Source: JAYFRE01 sp034926235 (GTDB lineage Bacteria; Pseudomonadota; Alphaproteobacteria; Rhodospirillales; Magnetospirillaceae). From it: a stretch of DNA of 64,000 nucleotides. The notes below the pieces were generated by a model. The model saw nothing but the letters and a program-made list of their open reading frames with translations, ran no database searches and had not been told where the DNA came from. The position numbers and the translations under genes are program-made. Shown here one piece after another: positions 36,777-45,041 of the stretch. The DNA lies in NCBI GenBank assembly GCA_034926235.1, contig JAYFRE010000124.1, forward strand, positions 15,807 to 79,806, in the 5' to 3' direction. Within the stretch, counting starts at the first letter, position 1. Every line of letters starts with the position of its first letter.

Positions 36777-38411
36777 TTTCAGTCCGCTTCTGGGCACGCC
36801 AATCGCCGCCGATTTCCCCCCTGTTGCGGCAACGAGCGTCCGTAAGAGTTCCGTCTTCGATCCCATGATGCGGATTGCGTCGTCCCCGACCTCGACGCGC
36901 TGCGCCAACGCGCGCAGATGATCCCGCCGATAGCCCACTTCACCGCCACGAATGCGCTCGCGGGCATGGCGAGCGAATCCTTCGATCATTGCCGGGGTGA
37001 CAGCGCTATGGCCGGGACTGTCGAGCAAGGCTTGCGCCCGGTCGGCATCGGTCCTCGCCTGATCGCGGATGACCTTGAGGCCGGCGATGCGCTCCTTTAG
37101 GGCCGGGTCGTCAAGATCGGCGACACCCGCTTCGATGGCGTCGTAGAGGCGCTTGAGGCGCATGTCCGATTCGACCGCCCGTCGCTCCAGTTCGGCGATA
37201 TGCTGCCGGCGACGCTCTGCCTGATCGTCACGACGGCCGAGCACGGTGGCGAGCAATTCCTCCAGCCGCTCGGGATCGAGCAAGCGGTCCTCGATATGGC
37301 CGATGATCATGCGGTCGAGCTTGTCCATCGGGATCGCCCGGCCTTTGCAGCCGGTTTCGCCCTGCCGCGCGCGGATCGAACAGGCATAATAGCGATAGCG
37401 TCCGCCCTTGCCGGTGCGGATCGTCATCGCTCCCCCGCAATTGCCGCAATAGCAGATGCCGGTCAGCAGCGTCGGCCCGATGACGACGCGCGCAGGCAGT
37501 TCGGTCTTGGGGTTGCGGGCCTGCAATAGCTCCTGCACCGCGTCGAACGTCTCCTGCTCGACCAGCGCCGGCACCTGAACGGTGATGACCTCTTCCTCGG
37601 GTTTCACCTCGCCCTTGTTGGAGCGGCGATTGAACCGATGCTCGCCGATATAGGTGCGCCGGGTCAGGACGCGGTGAACCTGGCCGATGCCCCACCGGCC
37701 GCCGTCGCGAGTGAAGATACCCTTGCCATTGAGATATTTGACGATGGCCTTGACGCCCATCTGGCCGGACGCGCCATCGCCCTCCAGCGCGAGGCGGTAG
37801 ATGAGCCGGATCGTGTCCGCGTGCAGCGGGTCGATCTCCAGCTTCTTCTTGACCTTCGCGCCGCGCTGCTCGGCCGCGACCACGCGGTAGCCGATCGGCG
37901 GCAGCGAGCCGTTCCAGAAGCCCTGACGGGCATTCTCCTTCAAGGCGCGCAGGACGTGCTTGGCGTTCTCCTTCGACTGATATTCGTCGAACAAGGACAT
38001 GTTCCGCCGCATCATGTCGTGGATCGGGTCGTCCCCAAGCTCCTGTGTGATCGAAACCAGCTTGACGCCGTTCTTCGCCAGTTTGCGGTAATAGAACTCC
38101 ATCTCGAACTCATCGCGGAAGAAGCGCGAGAAGCTATGGACCACGACGACATCGAAGGCGGCCGGCTTGGTCGTCGCCGCCTCGATCATGCGCTGGAACT
38201 CCGGGCGGCGGTCGTTGGTGGCGCTGTTGCCCGGCTCGACGAAGGTTTCGACGAGCTGATAGCCGCGCGTCTCGCAATAGGCTTCGCCCTGTCGCTTCTG
38301 GTCGGGGATCGACACGTCATGCTCGGCCTGTCGCACTGTCGAGACGCGCAGATAGAGGGCGGCGCGCAGCGTGACATTGGGATTGCGGAGGCTGGAATGA
38401 TGCACGTTCAT
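36774..38411 (-). CDS. Large serine recombinase (integrase of the element), frame continues through tRNA-Ser
   Basis: Site-specific recombinase that probably integrates the element at tRNA-Ser. It has a resolvase catalytic domain (about 15-165) with nucleophile Ser24 in YLRVSTVRQ, a recombinase domain (about 190-300), a zinc ribbon with Cys320, 322, 325, 344 and 355, and a coiled coil near 390-450. The ATG at 38411 has GGAGG upstream. The reading frame has no stop before the tRNA: it runs on to 36423, adding about 117 residues from antisense tRNA-Ser and the mltB leader (662 in all). The element-encoded part is about 545 residues, and that limit is given here. It overlaps the upstream antitoxin-like gene (ATGA). 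Confidence 0.9.
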
Positions 38412-38800
38412 AGCTGGCCTCCTGCCGCCTTGCGAGGCCGCTCGGTCAGCGGCAAATCCAATTCAACCCGGCTGTAGAGCACCTTCGGCGCGAGCCTGCG
38501 GCCTTCGCCTTTCTCCATCCGCACAAGGCCGTAATTCGCCATGCGTTTCAGGGTGCGCGACAGGTTGGATTTCGCGCGGCCGGTGATCTCGGCCAGTTCC
38601 TCCAGCGATCCCGGAGCCTGTTCATGGATGACGCAGAGCAGTTCACGATTGCCCGCCGACAGAACCTTGACGAAGGATTCCATGGAAGTGAACCACACTT
38701 TCGGATCGTCGGGCGCGGGTTTCTCCTCGCCCCTGGCGATCCGCATCGTGCGGGCTTTCATTTCCTCATAGTCGGCGATCCCGACTTTCAATGTGGTCAT
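38408..38800 (-). CDS. TumA-like HTH antitoxin/transcriptional regulator
   Basis: A 130-residue protein with a winged-helix, MarR-like DNA-binding core at about 55-110 (GSLEELAEITGRAKSNLSRTL then LVRMEKGEGRR). It resembles the antitoxins encoded beside TumE-type (DUF6516) toxins. The ATG at 38800, chosen by the ribosome site GAGG and homology, overlaps the stop of the toxin-like gene. The much longer open frame to 39067 overlaps that gene out of frame and is discarded. It probably represses its own operon, which includes the recombinase. Confidence 0.82.
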   Translation of the reverse strand: MTTLKVGIADYEEMKARTMRIARGEEKPAPDDPKVWFTSMESFVKVLSAGNRELLCVIHEQAPGSLEELAEITGRAKSNLSRTLKRMANYGLVRMEKGEGRRLAPKVLYSRVELDLPLTERPRKAAGGQL

Positions 38801-39150
38801 AACACGCCTCGCTCCTTCAACACCGCGTCCACCGCCTGCCAGAAGTCGGCCAGCAACGTGGCCGCATCTGCCCAGGCGTAAGGCTTCACGGTCTGGAGAC
38901 GGTGCCGATGATCCATCGGCTCGCCGCGTTTGCCCCGGCCGACCGGATGGGCGTTGTCGAAACCGACCAACCGTTCGCCCGAAGGGCCGTGAAGCGTGAG
39001 CGAGTAATCGAGACCGTGCGGCTTTTCCGGCGAGACCGGAATGCGGGTGACGATGAATTTCACCCAATGGCCGCCATCGGGATCGACAACGAGCACCTGG
39101 CCGTCGAGGTCCAGAAGCATGTCGAGGTTCGGATCACGATCCTCGCTCAT
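38797..39150 (-). CDS. TumE-like (DUF6516) toxin of a toxin-antitoxin pair
   Basis: A 117-residue protein beginning MSEDRDPNLDMLLDLDGQV. The conserved pattern of this family, DNAHPVGRG followed by DHRHRL (about residues 64-84), is present, and the C-terminus is helical. DUF6516/TumE proteins act as toxins with a linked MarR-like antitoxin, which is the next gene. The four-base overlaps on both sides indicate co-translation. Toxicity and target are not shown by sequence. Confidence 0.78.
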   Translation of the reverse strand: MSEDRDPNLDMLLDLDGQVLVVDPDGGHWVKFIVTRIPVSPEKPHGLDYSLTLHGPSGERLVGFDNAHPVGRGKRGEPMDHRHRLQTVKPYAWADAATLLADFWQAVDAVLKERGVL

Positions 39151-39461
39151 GGCTTTTCGTTATCATACGAGGATAACATTTTCAAGCCCGGAATGTCGGG
39201 AATACCGCCGAACATCTCGTCGAAGACATCGCCGAACCAACGCTCGAACACCTGAATCTCGGCCTCGGTGATCGGCACCGTGTCGGGCCAATCATCGATG
39301 ACGGGCAGTTTCTCCACGTCGAAGGCATCGGGCGAGTTTTCACGGCGCGGGCTGGCACGCGGCGCTGGATCGTCATTGTAGTCGTAAAGGTCGTCGGGGA
39401 GCGCCCTGGGCGCTGCATGGCGGGTCCGCCCTCTTGCGGCGTGGCGTCGTTGCGCGGGCAT
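39147..39461 (-). CDS. Hypothetical protein, first gene of the recombinase operon
   Basis: A 104-residue protein starting MPAQRRHAARG with GGAGG six bases upstream. The first 45 residues are basic and Pro/Arg-rich; the second half is very acidic with VIDDWPDTVPITEAEIQVFERWFGD-like helices (only part quoted). I know no named family. It overlaps the toxin-like gene by four bases. A role in the toxin-antitoxin or recombination functions is only suggested by position. Confidence 0.6.
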   Translation of the reverse strand: MPAQRRHAARGRTRHAAPRALPDDLYDYNDDPAPRASPRRENSPDAFDVEKLPVIDDWPDTVPITEAEIQVFERWFGDVFDEMFGGIPDIPGLKMLSSYDNEKP

Positions 39462-39486
39462 GGAATCCTCCGTGGTTCGCGGCTGG

Positions 39487-39512
39487 ATTCCGGGCGCTGG
39501 GCGGCCCGGAAT
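39487..39512. promoter_or_regulatory. 9-bp perfect dyad upstream of the recombinase/toxin-antitoxin operon
   Basis: ATTCCGGGC (39487-39495) and GCCCGGAAT (39504-39512) are perfect inverted repeats with an eight-base spacer, 26 bases upstream of the first start codon of the operon. It may be an operator for the antitoxin-like regulator or a leader hairpin. Confidence 0.5.
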
Positions 39513-39573
39513 TAAGCGAAGCTTGGAGGGGGAATGGCGGCCTGTAGCGTGCCGCATTTGCGTTGGTGTGTCG

Positions 39574-39600
39574 GCGGCACCCCGTCGCCTGGGGTGCCGC
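39574..39600 (-). terminator. 10-bp stem hairpin at the end of the trb operon
   Basis: GCGGCACCCC (39574-39583) pairs perfectly with GGGGTGCCGC (39591-39600) around a seven-base loop, six bases beyond the DUF2274 stop. There is no T-run, so it could stop transcription with Rho or protect the mRNA 3' end. Confidence 0.55.
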
Positions 39601-39606
39601 AATAGA

Positions 39607-39828
39607 TCAACCTGCCGAGCGCCGGGCCTTGGCGAAGCCGCGATCGGTGGCGATGAAGCGTTCGAGCATCGGCACGATCAGCTTCATCGGATCGGCTGGA
39701 GGCTGGCCGGTCTCTTGGGCCAGCACGGCGGCATAGGCGGCAAGATCGCGGTGCAGGCTGGCGGGCAGTTCCAGCGTGATCTTCACGGGCTTGTCGTCGG
39801 CGATGGGGCCGAGTTTCAGCTTGGTCAT
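39607..39828 (-). CDS. DUF2274 domain protein, last gene of the trb operon
   Basis: A 73-residue protein (MTKLKLGPIADDKPVK) with a ribbon-helix-helix-like core (VKITLELPASLHRDLAAYA). DUF2274 proteins are found at the end of trb operons in alphaproteobacterial conjugative elements; no biochemical role is established. The ATG at 39828 lies three bases after the trbI stop and has AGGA upstream. A DNA-binding role is suggested by the fold-like pattern only. Confidence 0.82.
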   Translation of the reverse strand: MTKLKLGPIADDKPVKITLELPASLHRDLAAYAAVLAQETGQPPADPMKLIVPMLERFIATDRGFAKARRSAG

Positions 39829-39830
39829 GG

Positions 39831-40979
39831 TCAATTCCTGTAGGGTTCGAGCACAAGGTCGCGGGTGACGATGACGCGGACGGGGAAGCCCGGCCGGATG
39901 GTCAGCGTGGGGGCGATGTTAAGCTGACGGCGGACGATCTGCTGGCCGGTGTCGTTGATGGTGTCCTGGCCGCCGTTGCGGATAGCGCGCAAGAGCCGGT
40001 CCTGGTCGTCAACGGCAAGTTCGGAGCCAACCGACAACAGGGTCGAGAGGCCGGCGGCCTTCGCCAAATCCCACCAGTGGTAATCGACGCCATCCTCCAA
40101 CCCGGCATAGCCCTGGCCGTCCGCGCCGGGCTGGCGTTCGAGCACGATCGAGCGGCCGTTCGGCATGATGAGCCGGTTCCAGACGAGCAGCACGCGGCGC
40201 TGGCCGAACTGCACGGCGTTGTCATACTGACCGATGATCCGCGCGCCCTGGGGCACGAGCAGGATGCGGCCGGTCGGGCTGTCATAGATCGGCTCCGTCA
40301 CCTGGGCGGTGATCTGGCCGGGCAGATCGGAACGGATGCCGGTGATGAGTGCGGCCGGAATGACGGCTCCGGCCTGAAGCACGAAGGGCGATGCCGGCGG
40401 CGTGACACGATCCGGCGTAACCGTGCGACGGTCGGCGGCGGCGTTGAGGAAGGCGAGCTGCTTGTCCTGCGCCGTCGCCTGTCCCGGCTGAGCCGCCATA
40501 TCGAGGCCCGGTAATCCCGGTGTGGTGTTGGTGCCAGGCGTCGTGGCCGTCCCGCCGCGCGCCTGGAAAAACACGGTGCTGAGGCGCGCAGCTTCTTCTT
40601 CGGCACGGCGACGTTGCTCGGCCTCGTCCACACGCGGCGTCGGCACGGCTGGCGCGGTGACGGGCTGGCCGGAATCTCTCGCGTTGAGGATCGGTCTGCC
40701 GAGATCGCCCGGCAGCGGCGGGCCGAGCACCGGCCCGGTATAGTCCTTCGGCAGCCCGGCAAGACCATCGGCGACCTGCCGGTTGCTGGTCGAGTAGAGT
40801 TCTTCGCTGCTTTGTCCGGTGCCGTGCGTCTGGAGCGCGTAGATCAGCGCCCCGCCGATGCCGACCAAGGCGACGGCGGCGGCGCTCGCGAGCACCTTGC
40901 GCGACAGGCGGGTAACGCGCGGCGGCTCCGCGCGCAGCCGCATCGGCGCAGCATTGGTGTTGGTTTCAGCTTCGCTCAT
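39831..40979 (-). CDS. trbI: Conjugal transfer protein TrbI (VirB10 family)
   Basis: Inner-to-outer membrane scaffold of the type IV secretion channel. It has a short cytoplasmic N-terminus, one TM helix (about 30-50), a long Pro-rich periplasmic linker and a C-terminal VirB10 domain (about 200-375) with TGRILLVPQGARIIGQYD and FPVRVIVTRDLVL. 382 residues. Its start overlaps the trbG stop (ATGA). Confidence 0.95.
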   Translation of the reverse strand: MSEAETNTNAAPMRLRAEPPRVTRLSRKVLASAAAVALVGIGGALIYALQTHGTGQSSEELYSTSNRQVADGLAGLPKDYTGPVLGPPLPGDLGRPILNARDSGQPVTAPAVPTPRVDEAEQRRRAEEEAARLSTVFFQARGGTATTPGTNTTPGLPGLDMAAQPGQATAQDKQLAFLNAAADRRTVTPDRVTPPASPFVLQAGAVIPAALITGIRSDLPGQITAQVTEPIYDSPTGRILLVPQGARIIGQYDNAVQFGQRRVLLVWNRLIMPNGRSIVLERQPGADGQGYAGLEDGVDYHWWDLAKAAGLSTLLSVGSELAVDDQDRLLRAIRNGGQDTINDTGQQIVRRQLNIAPTLTIRPGFPVRVIVTRDLVLEPYRN

Positions 40980-41935
40980 GATTGCGGCCTTCCGTCCGTG
41001 CGAACGATCCTGACGGTCTGCTGGCGGTCGCCGCTGCCAAGGCGCAGTTCGGCCGCGCCGAACAGACGGTCCACGATCAGGATGTGTTGGTAGATGCGGC
41101 TGTTGGCGATCTGGGCTTCGCCGTCCGGGCCGATGACGAACAGCGGCGGCATCTCGCCCTGCACGATGCCGGTGGGAAACTCGACATAGACGTGCCGCCC
41201 ATCGTCATAGACCGCGACCGGCTTCCATGGCGGATTGCCGGTGTTGGTCAGGCTATAGCGATAGTTGCGCGCGGCAGCGGCCGGAATGGCCGGCGTTGCC
41301 GGGATGCTCTGGCGCTGGTTGGCGGGCGGCTGCGGATAGGCCCACGCGACGGCCGGCATATAGGGTTTCTCGCCGGATCGCAGTTCGAGCATGTAGGTGC
41401 GCCGATCGGTGGTCACGACGAGATTGGTGGTGATGTCGGGCCGGCTCGGCTTGACGAGGATATGGACGCGCCGCGTGACGCCCGCGCCGGATTCGGTATC
41501 GCCGATGATCCAGCGGGCGGTGTCGCCGGCCGCGATCGGTCCCGCGCCGGTCAGGCTCTCTCCGGGTTCGAGCGCGATGTCGGTGATCTGGCCGGGAACG
41601 GCATAGACCTGATAGAGCGCGCCTTCGCTCCAGGGATAAATCTGGATGGCGTTGTAATAGCCTTCGCGGCGTGGCTCGACGCGGGCGGCGGTGTTGGCGT
41701 TCTCGACGCGCCCGACCGGGGTGCTGGCGGCAGTGCCGCCGCGTGCGACCGTCCAGGCGGGCGGTATCAGCACCGGCTTCGGCCGATCGTCAGTGACGGT
41801 GGCCGGAATCGCCGGTAGCGGCGGCACGCTGGCGTCGTAGCCGATCGCCGGGGGCTTCTCCAGGCTGGCGCAGCCCGCCAGGGCGGTCGCCGATAGCATG
41901 AGCGCCATGACTGCGGATGTGCGGATTGCTCTCAT
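40976..41935 (-). CDS. trbG: Conjugal transfer protein TrbG (VirB9 family)
   Basis: Outer-membrane-core component of the secretion channel. An N-terminal lipoprotein-like signal ends at LAGC (Cys22). The VirB9/CagX domain lies in the C-terminal two-thirds, with YNAIQIYPWSEGALYQVYA, LVVTTDRRTYML and a final RLGSGDRQQTVRIVR. 319 residues. Overlaps of four bases on both sides couple it to trbF and trbI. Confidence 0.95.
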   Translation of the reverse strand: MRAIRTSAVMALMLSATALAGCASLEKPPAIGYDASVPPLPAIPATVTDDRPKPVLIPPAWTVARGGTAASTPVGRVENANTAARVEPRREGYYNAIQIYPWSEGALYQVYAVPGQITDIALEPGESLTGAGPIAAGDTARWIIGDTESGAGVTRRVHILVKPSRPDITTNLVVTTDRRTYMLELRSGEKPYMPAVAWAYPQPPANQRQSIPATPAIPAAAARNYRYSLTNTGNPPWKPVAVYDDGRHVYVEFPTGIVQGEMPPLFVIGPDGEAQIANSRIYQHILIVDRLFGAAELRLGSGDRQQTVRIVRTDGRPQS

Positions 41936-42621
41936 TGGCCGATCTCCCGCGACCAGGAAATCGCGTTGACATAGATGCCGAGCGGATTGGCCTTGAGCCG
42001 GTCGGCGTCACGCGGCGGCTGGACGGCGATGGTGAGGATCGCGGACCATCGTTCGGTCTCCGAGAGCTGACCGTTCTCGTAGTGCCGCTCGGTCCAGGCG
42101 ACGCGGAAGCTATCCGGCGATGCGCGGATGACGCTCGACACCTCGACGGCGACCTGTTGCTTGCCGACCTTCGTGAACGGGTCGTTGCTGCGTGCATAGT
42201 CGTTGAGCGCCGCCGCACCCCGATCGGTTGTCCAGTCATAGGCGCGAAGCCAATTCTGCCGGACGATGATCGGATCGGCCGGGATGCTCCTGACCTGTTC
42301 GATGAAGCGGCCGAGATGCCATGCGATCTGCGGATCGGTCGGGCGGAAATCCGCCGTGGCCGGGGCGATGGCCTGCGCCTGGCCGAGCTTGTCCACCTGC
42401 ACCACCCAGGGCACGACGGTCCCGCGCGCGGACTGATAGACCAATGCCCCCGCAAAGCCCGCCGACAGGGCCAGCGAGCCGAAGGCCATGATGCGCCAGT
42501 TCTTCGCCTGGACGCGGGCCGAGCCGATGCGCTCGTCCCAGACCTGCGCGGCGCGCTGATAGGGCGTCTCGGGTTCGGGAGTCTTGCCGTAATGCACGGC
42601 TGGTCGTTTGAAGAGGGTCAT
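41932..42621 (-). CDS. trbF: Conjugal transfer protein TrbF (VirB8 family)
   Basis: Bitopic inner-membrane protein that helps assemble the channel. Short cytoplasmic region, one TM helix (about 45-63), then a periplasmic VirB8 domain with WLRAYDWTTDRGAAALNDY and WTERHYENGQL. 229 residues, a usual length. It is coupled to trbL and trbG by ATGA overlaps. Confidence 0.95.
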   Translation of the reverse strand: MTLFKRPAVHYGKTPEPETPYQRAAQVWDERIGSARVQAKNWRIMAFGSLALSAGFAGALVYQSARGTVVPWVVQVDKLGQAQAIAPATADFRPTDPQIAWHLGRFIEQVRSIPADPIIVRQNWLRAYDWTTDRGAAALNDYARSNDPFTKVGKQQVAVEVSSVIRASPDSFRVAWTERHYENGQLSETERWSAILTIAVQPPRDADRLKANPLGIYVNAISWSREIGQ

Positions 42622-43967
42622 GGGCGGTCGCTTTCAGAGAGGTTGATGGAAGAACCGGAGCCGTGGCTGTCGCCGGAGCGGACGGCGTGAGCGGCGGCGC
42701 TGACGCCGTGGCTGACGGTTTGGTTGCGCCTCATGCGCCTGGCCCAATCGGGAGTGCCGCCGGTCGCGGCCGGAGTGGATGCGGCTGCGGCTTCGGCCAC
42801 CCCGCCTACGGTGCCGGCGGTCGAAGAACCGCCCGTCGCGCCGAACCCCGCCTTTGTGCCTTCGGCGAAGCTGGATTTGACGCTCGCGGCGGCCTTGCGA
42901 AGCGGTGACAATGCTGCATTGCCGGCCGCACGGCCGACACCGGCGAGGCCTGATGCGACGCCGGATGCACCGGACTGGCCGAGCGAGCCGAGACTATAGG
43001 CGGCGGATGCCGCACCCGCTGCGGTCGCACCGCCCCGCGTGACAGCGGCTCCACCGGACAGCGCGGAGGCTCCCCCTTTCGCGGCGAGGCCGACAGCGCC
43101 GGCACCCGCCATCACCATGCCGCCAGCGGCAAGCCCGGTGCCGACCGCCGCGCCCGCGCCGAGCTGTGGGCCGCCGCTGACGAGGCCGGAGGCGATGCCG
43201 GGGCCGAAGATACCGAGACCGACCAGCGACAACGCCGCGAGCACGATCGCCATGGCGTCGTCGATGGTCGGCGTCTGGCCGCCGAAGCCTTGCGTGAACT
43301 GACTGAACAGCGTCGAGCCAATGCCGACGATGACGGCCAGCACCAGAACCTTGATGCCGCTGGAAATGACGTTGCCGAGCACGCGCTCGGCCATAAAGGC
43401 GGTCTTGCCGAACAGACCGAAGGGGATCAGCACGAAGCCGGCGAGCGTCGCGAGCTTGAACTCGATCAGCGTCACGAAGAGCTGGATGGCGAGCACGAAG
43501 AAGGCGAGGATGACCAGCGCCCAGGCAAACAGCAGGCACACGATCTGGATCAGGTTCTCGAACACCGAGATCCAGCCCATCAGCGGTGAGATGGCGTCGA
43601 GCAGTGGTCGGGCGGCATCGAGGCCGGTTTGCGCGACCTTGCCGGGGCGCATCAGGTCGGCGGCCGTGAAGCCGGTGCCGCTCGCCTTCAGCCCCAGCCC
43701 GGCGAAGCTGTCGAAGACGATCTTCGCCAGATTGTTCCAGTTGCCGATGAGATAGGCGAAGACGCCGACGAACAGCGTCTTCTTCACCAGCCGGGCGATG
43801 ATGTCTTCATCGCCGGCCCAACTCCAGAACAGCGCGGCGAGCGTCACATCGATGACGATGAGCGTGGTGGCGATGAAGCCGACCTCGCCGCCGAGCAGGC
43901 CGAAGCCGGTATCGATGTAGCGGGTGAAAGTGCCGAGAAAATTGTCGATGACGCCAGCGCCGCCCAT
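42618..43967 (-). CDS. trbL: P-type conjugative transfer protein TrbL (VirB6 family)
   Basis: Polytopic inner-membrane component of the secretion system, 449 residues. The first 260 residues hold several long hydrophobic segments (for example around 30-60, 140-190, 210-245). The C-terminal 180 residues are Ala/Gly/Ser-rich and low complexity, with charge at the end, as typical for TrbL. It starts three bases after the trbK-alt stop. Confidence 0.93.
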   Translation of the reverse strand: MGGAGVIDNFLGTFTRYIDTGFGLLGGEVGFIATTLIVIDVTLAALFWSWAGDEDIIARLVKKTLFVGVFAYLIGNWNNLAKIVFDSFAGLGLKASGTGFTAADLMRPGKVAQTGLDAARPLLDAISPLMGWISVFENLIQIVCLLFAWALVILAFFVLAIQLFVTLIEFKLATLAGFVLIPFGLFGKTAFMAERVLGNVISSGIKVLVLAVIVGIGSTLFSQFTQGFGGQTPTIDDAMAIVLAALSLVGLGIFGPGIASGLVSGGPQLGAGAAVGTGLAAGGMVMAGAGAVGLAAKGGASALSGGAAVTRGGATAAGAASAAYSLGSLGQSGASGVASGLAGVGRAAGNAALSPLRKAAASVKSSFAEGTKAGFGATGGSSTAGTVGGVAEAAAASTPAATGGTPDWARRMRRNQTVSHGVSAAAHAVRSGDSHGSGSSINLSESDRP

Positions 43968-43970
43968 GCC

Positions 43971-44264
43971 TCACCGCCTTTCGCTGAGATTGGAAGCTGG
44001 CGCTGTCGGCGCGGTCGAGGGACGCAAAAAGCGGTCGCGGGTTTCGGCCCAGACGCGCAGGCATTCCGCATCACTCGCAGCCGTCGCCCCGAGCTGCTGG
44101 CATCGGCGCTGTCCTTCGCGCAGCGGATCGCGGTCGGATTGGAGCACGCGCACCGGCGACGATGCCGGCGCGTCCTCCTTGCGGGTCAGTTCGATCGCGG
44201 TCGCTGTGATGGCGATGGCGACGAAGGCGATCGCCCCAAGGCGGGCCAGCATCTTGCTATCCAT
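43971..44264 (-). CDS. TrbK-alt, putative entry-exclusion protein
   Basis: A 97-residue protein with one N-terminal TM or signal segment (about 5-25, ARLGAIAFVAIAITATAIEL) and a periplasmic region with two cysteines (CQQLGATAASDAEC). This small protein between trbJ and trbL is annotated TrbK-alt in related elements and would block uptake of a second copy of the same element. The function is inferred from position and size. Confidence 0.8.
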   Translation of the reverse strand: MDSKMLARLGAIAFVAIAITATAIELTRKEDAPASSPVRVLQSDRDPLREGQRRCQQLGATAASDAECLRVWAETRDRFLRPSTAPTAPASNLSERR

Positions 44265-44279
44265 GACGATGCCCCGCGA

Positions 44280-45041
44280 TCAGTGGCCGTTGAACATCTG
44301 CGCGTTGCCGGGCGTGTAGCGCGCCCCCGGCGTCAGGAAGCGGCGGCGCTGTTCGCGGCCCTGTTCGGCGGCGGTCGCCTGCTCGGCATCGCGCAGCGCC
44401 TGCGCCCGGCCGTTGGCGGCGACGACGGCGGTGAGGTCGGCGAGTTGCTGGGCCTGGAGCGCGAGAAGCTGGTTGCCGGCCTGCGTCGCCTGGAGCGCGC
44501 CGGTCGCGCCCTGGCTCGCACCGACCAGCCGCGACATCTCGGTGCGGTTGGTGTCGATATTGCCGACGACGGTGGCCTGCACCTTCATCGCGTCCTGCAA
44601 GCCGCCGACCGTGTTCTGCCAGCGGCTCCGCGCGTCCTGCACGAGCTGGCGGTCGGTAGCCGACAGCGAGACGTTGCCGTATTTGGTCTGGAACGCCTGG
44701 TCGATCTGGCGCACGTCATAGGCAATGTTCTGCGCCTGTTGCAGAAGCTGTTGGGTGCGCTGCACCGATTGCTGGATTTGATGGAGCGACGAAATCGGCA
44801 GGCTCGCCAGATTGCGCGCCTGGTTGATGAGCATCTGCGCCTCGTTCTGGAGCGAGGTGATCTGCTGATTGATCTGTTGGAGCGCGCGGGCAGCCTGAAG
44901 GACGTTCTGCGCATAGTTCGACGGGTCGAACACGATGATGGCGTAGGCGGGCGTGGTGACGATCGGCGACAAAGCGAGCGGCACGGCGAGCAGGGACGCG
45001 GCCGTGAACACGGCGCGCGAGCGGAAACGACGAAGGATCAT
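44280..45041 (-). CDS. trbJ: P-type conjugative transfer protein TrbJ (VirB5 family)
   Basis: Minor pilus component. A signal peptide ends near TTPAYAI (about 27-33). The rest is a long helical, Gln-rich coiled coil (ALQQINQQITSLQNEAQML and QSVQRTQQLLQQAQN), the TrbJ signature. 253 residues. The ATG overlaps the trbE stop. A 15-base gap separates it from trbK-alt. Confidence 0.94.
   Translation of the reverse strand: MILRRFRSRAVFTAASLLAVPLALSPIVTTPAYAIIVFDPSNYAQNVLQAARALQQINQQITSLQNEAQMLINQARNLASLPISSLHQIQQSVQRTQQLLQQAQNIAYDVRQIDQAFQTKYGNVSLSATDRQLVQDARSRWQNTVGGLQDAMKVQATVVGNIDTNRTEMSRLVGASQGATGALQATQAGNQLLALQAQQLADLTAVVAANGRAQALRDAEQATAAEQGREQRRRFLTPGARYTPGNAQMFNGH

Noticed and set aside
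38800..39067. N-terminal extension of the antitoxin-like gene
   Set aside because: These 89 codons are Arg/Gly-rich and lie out of frame over the toxin-like gene, whose protein family is recognisable.
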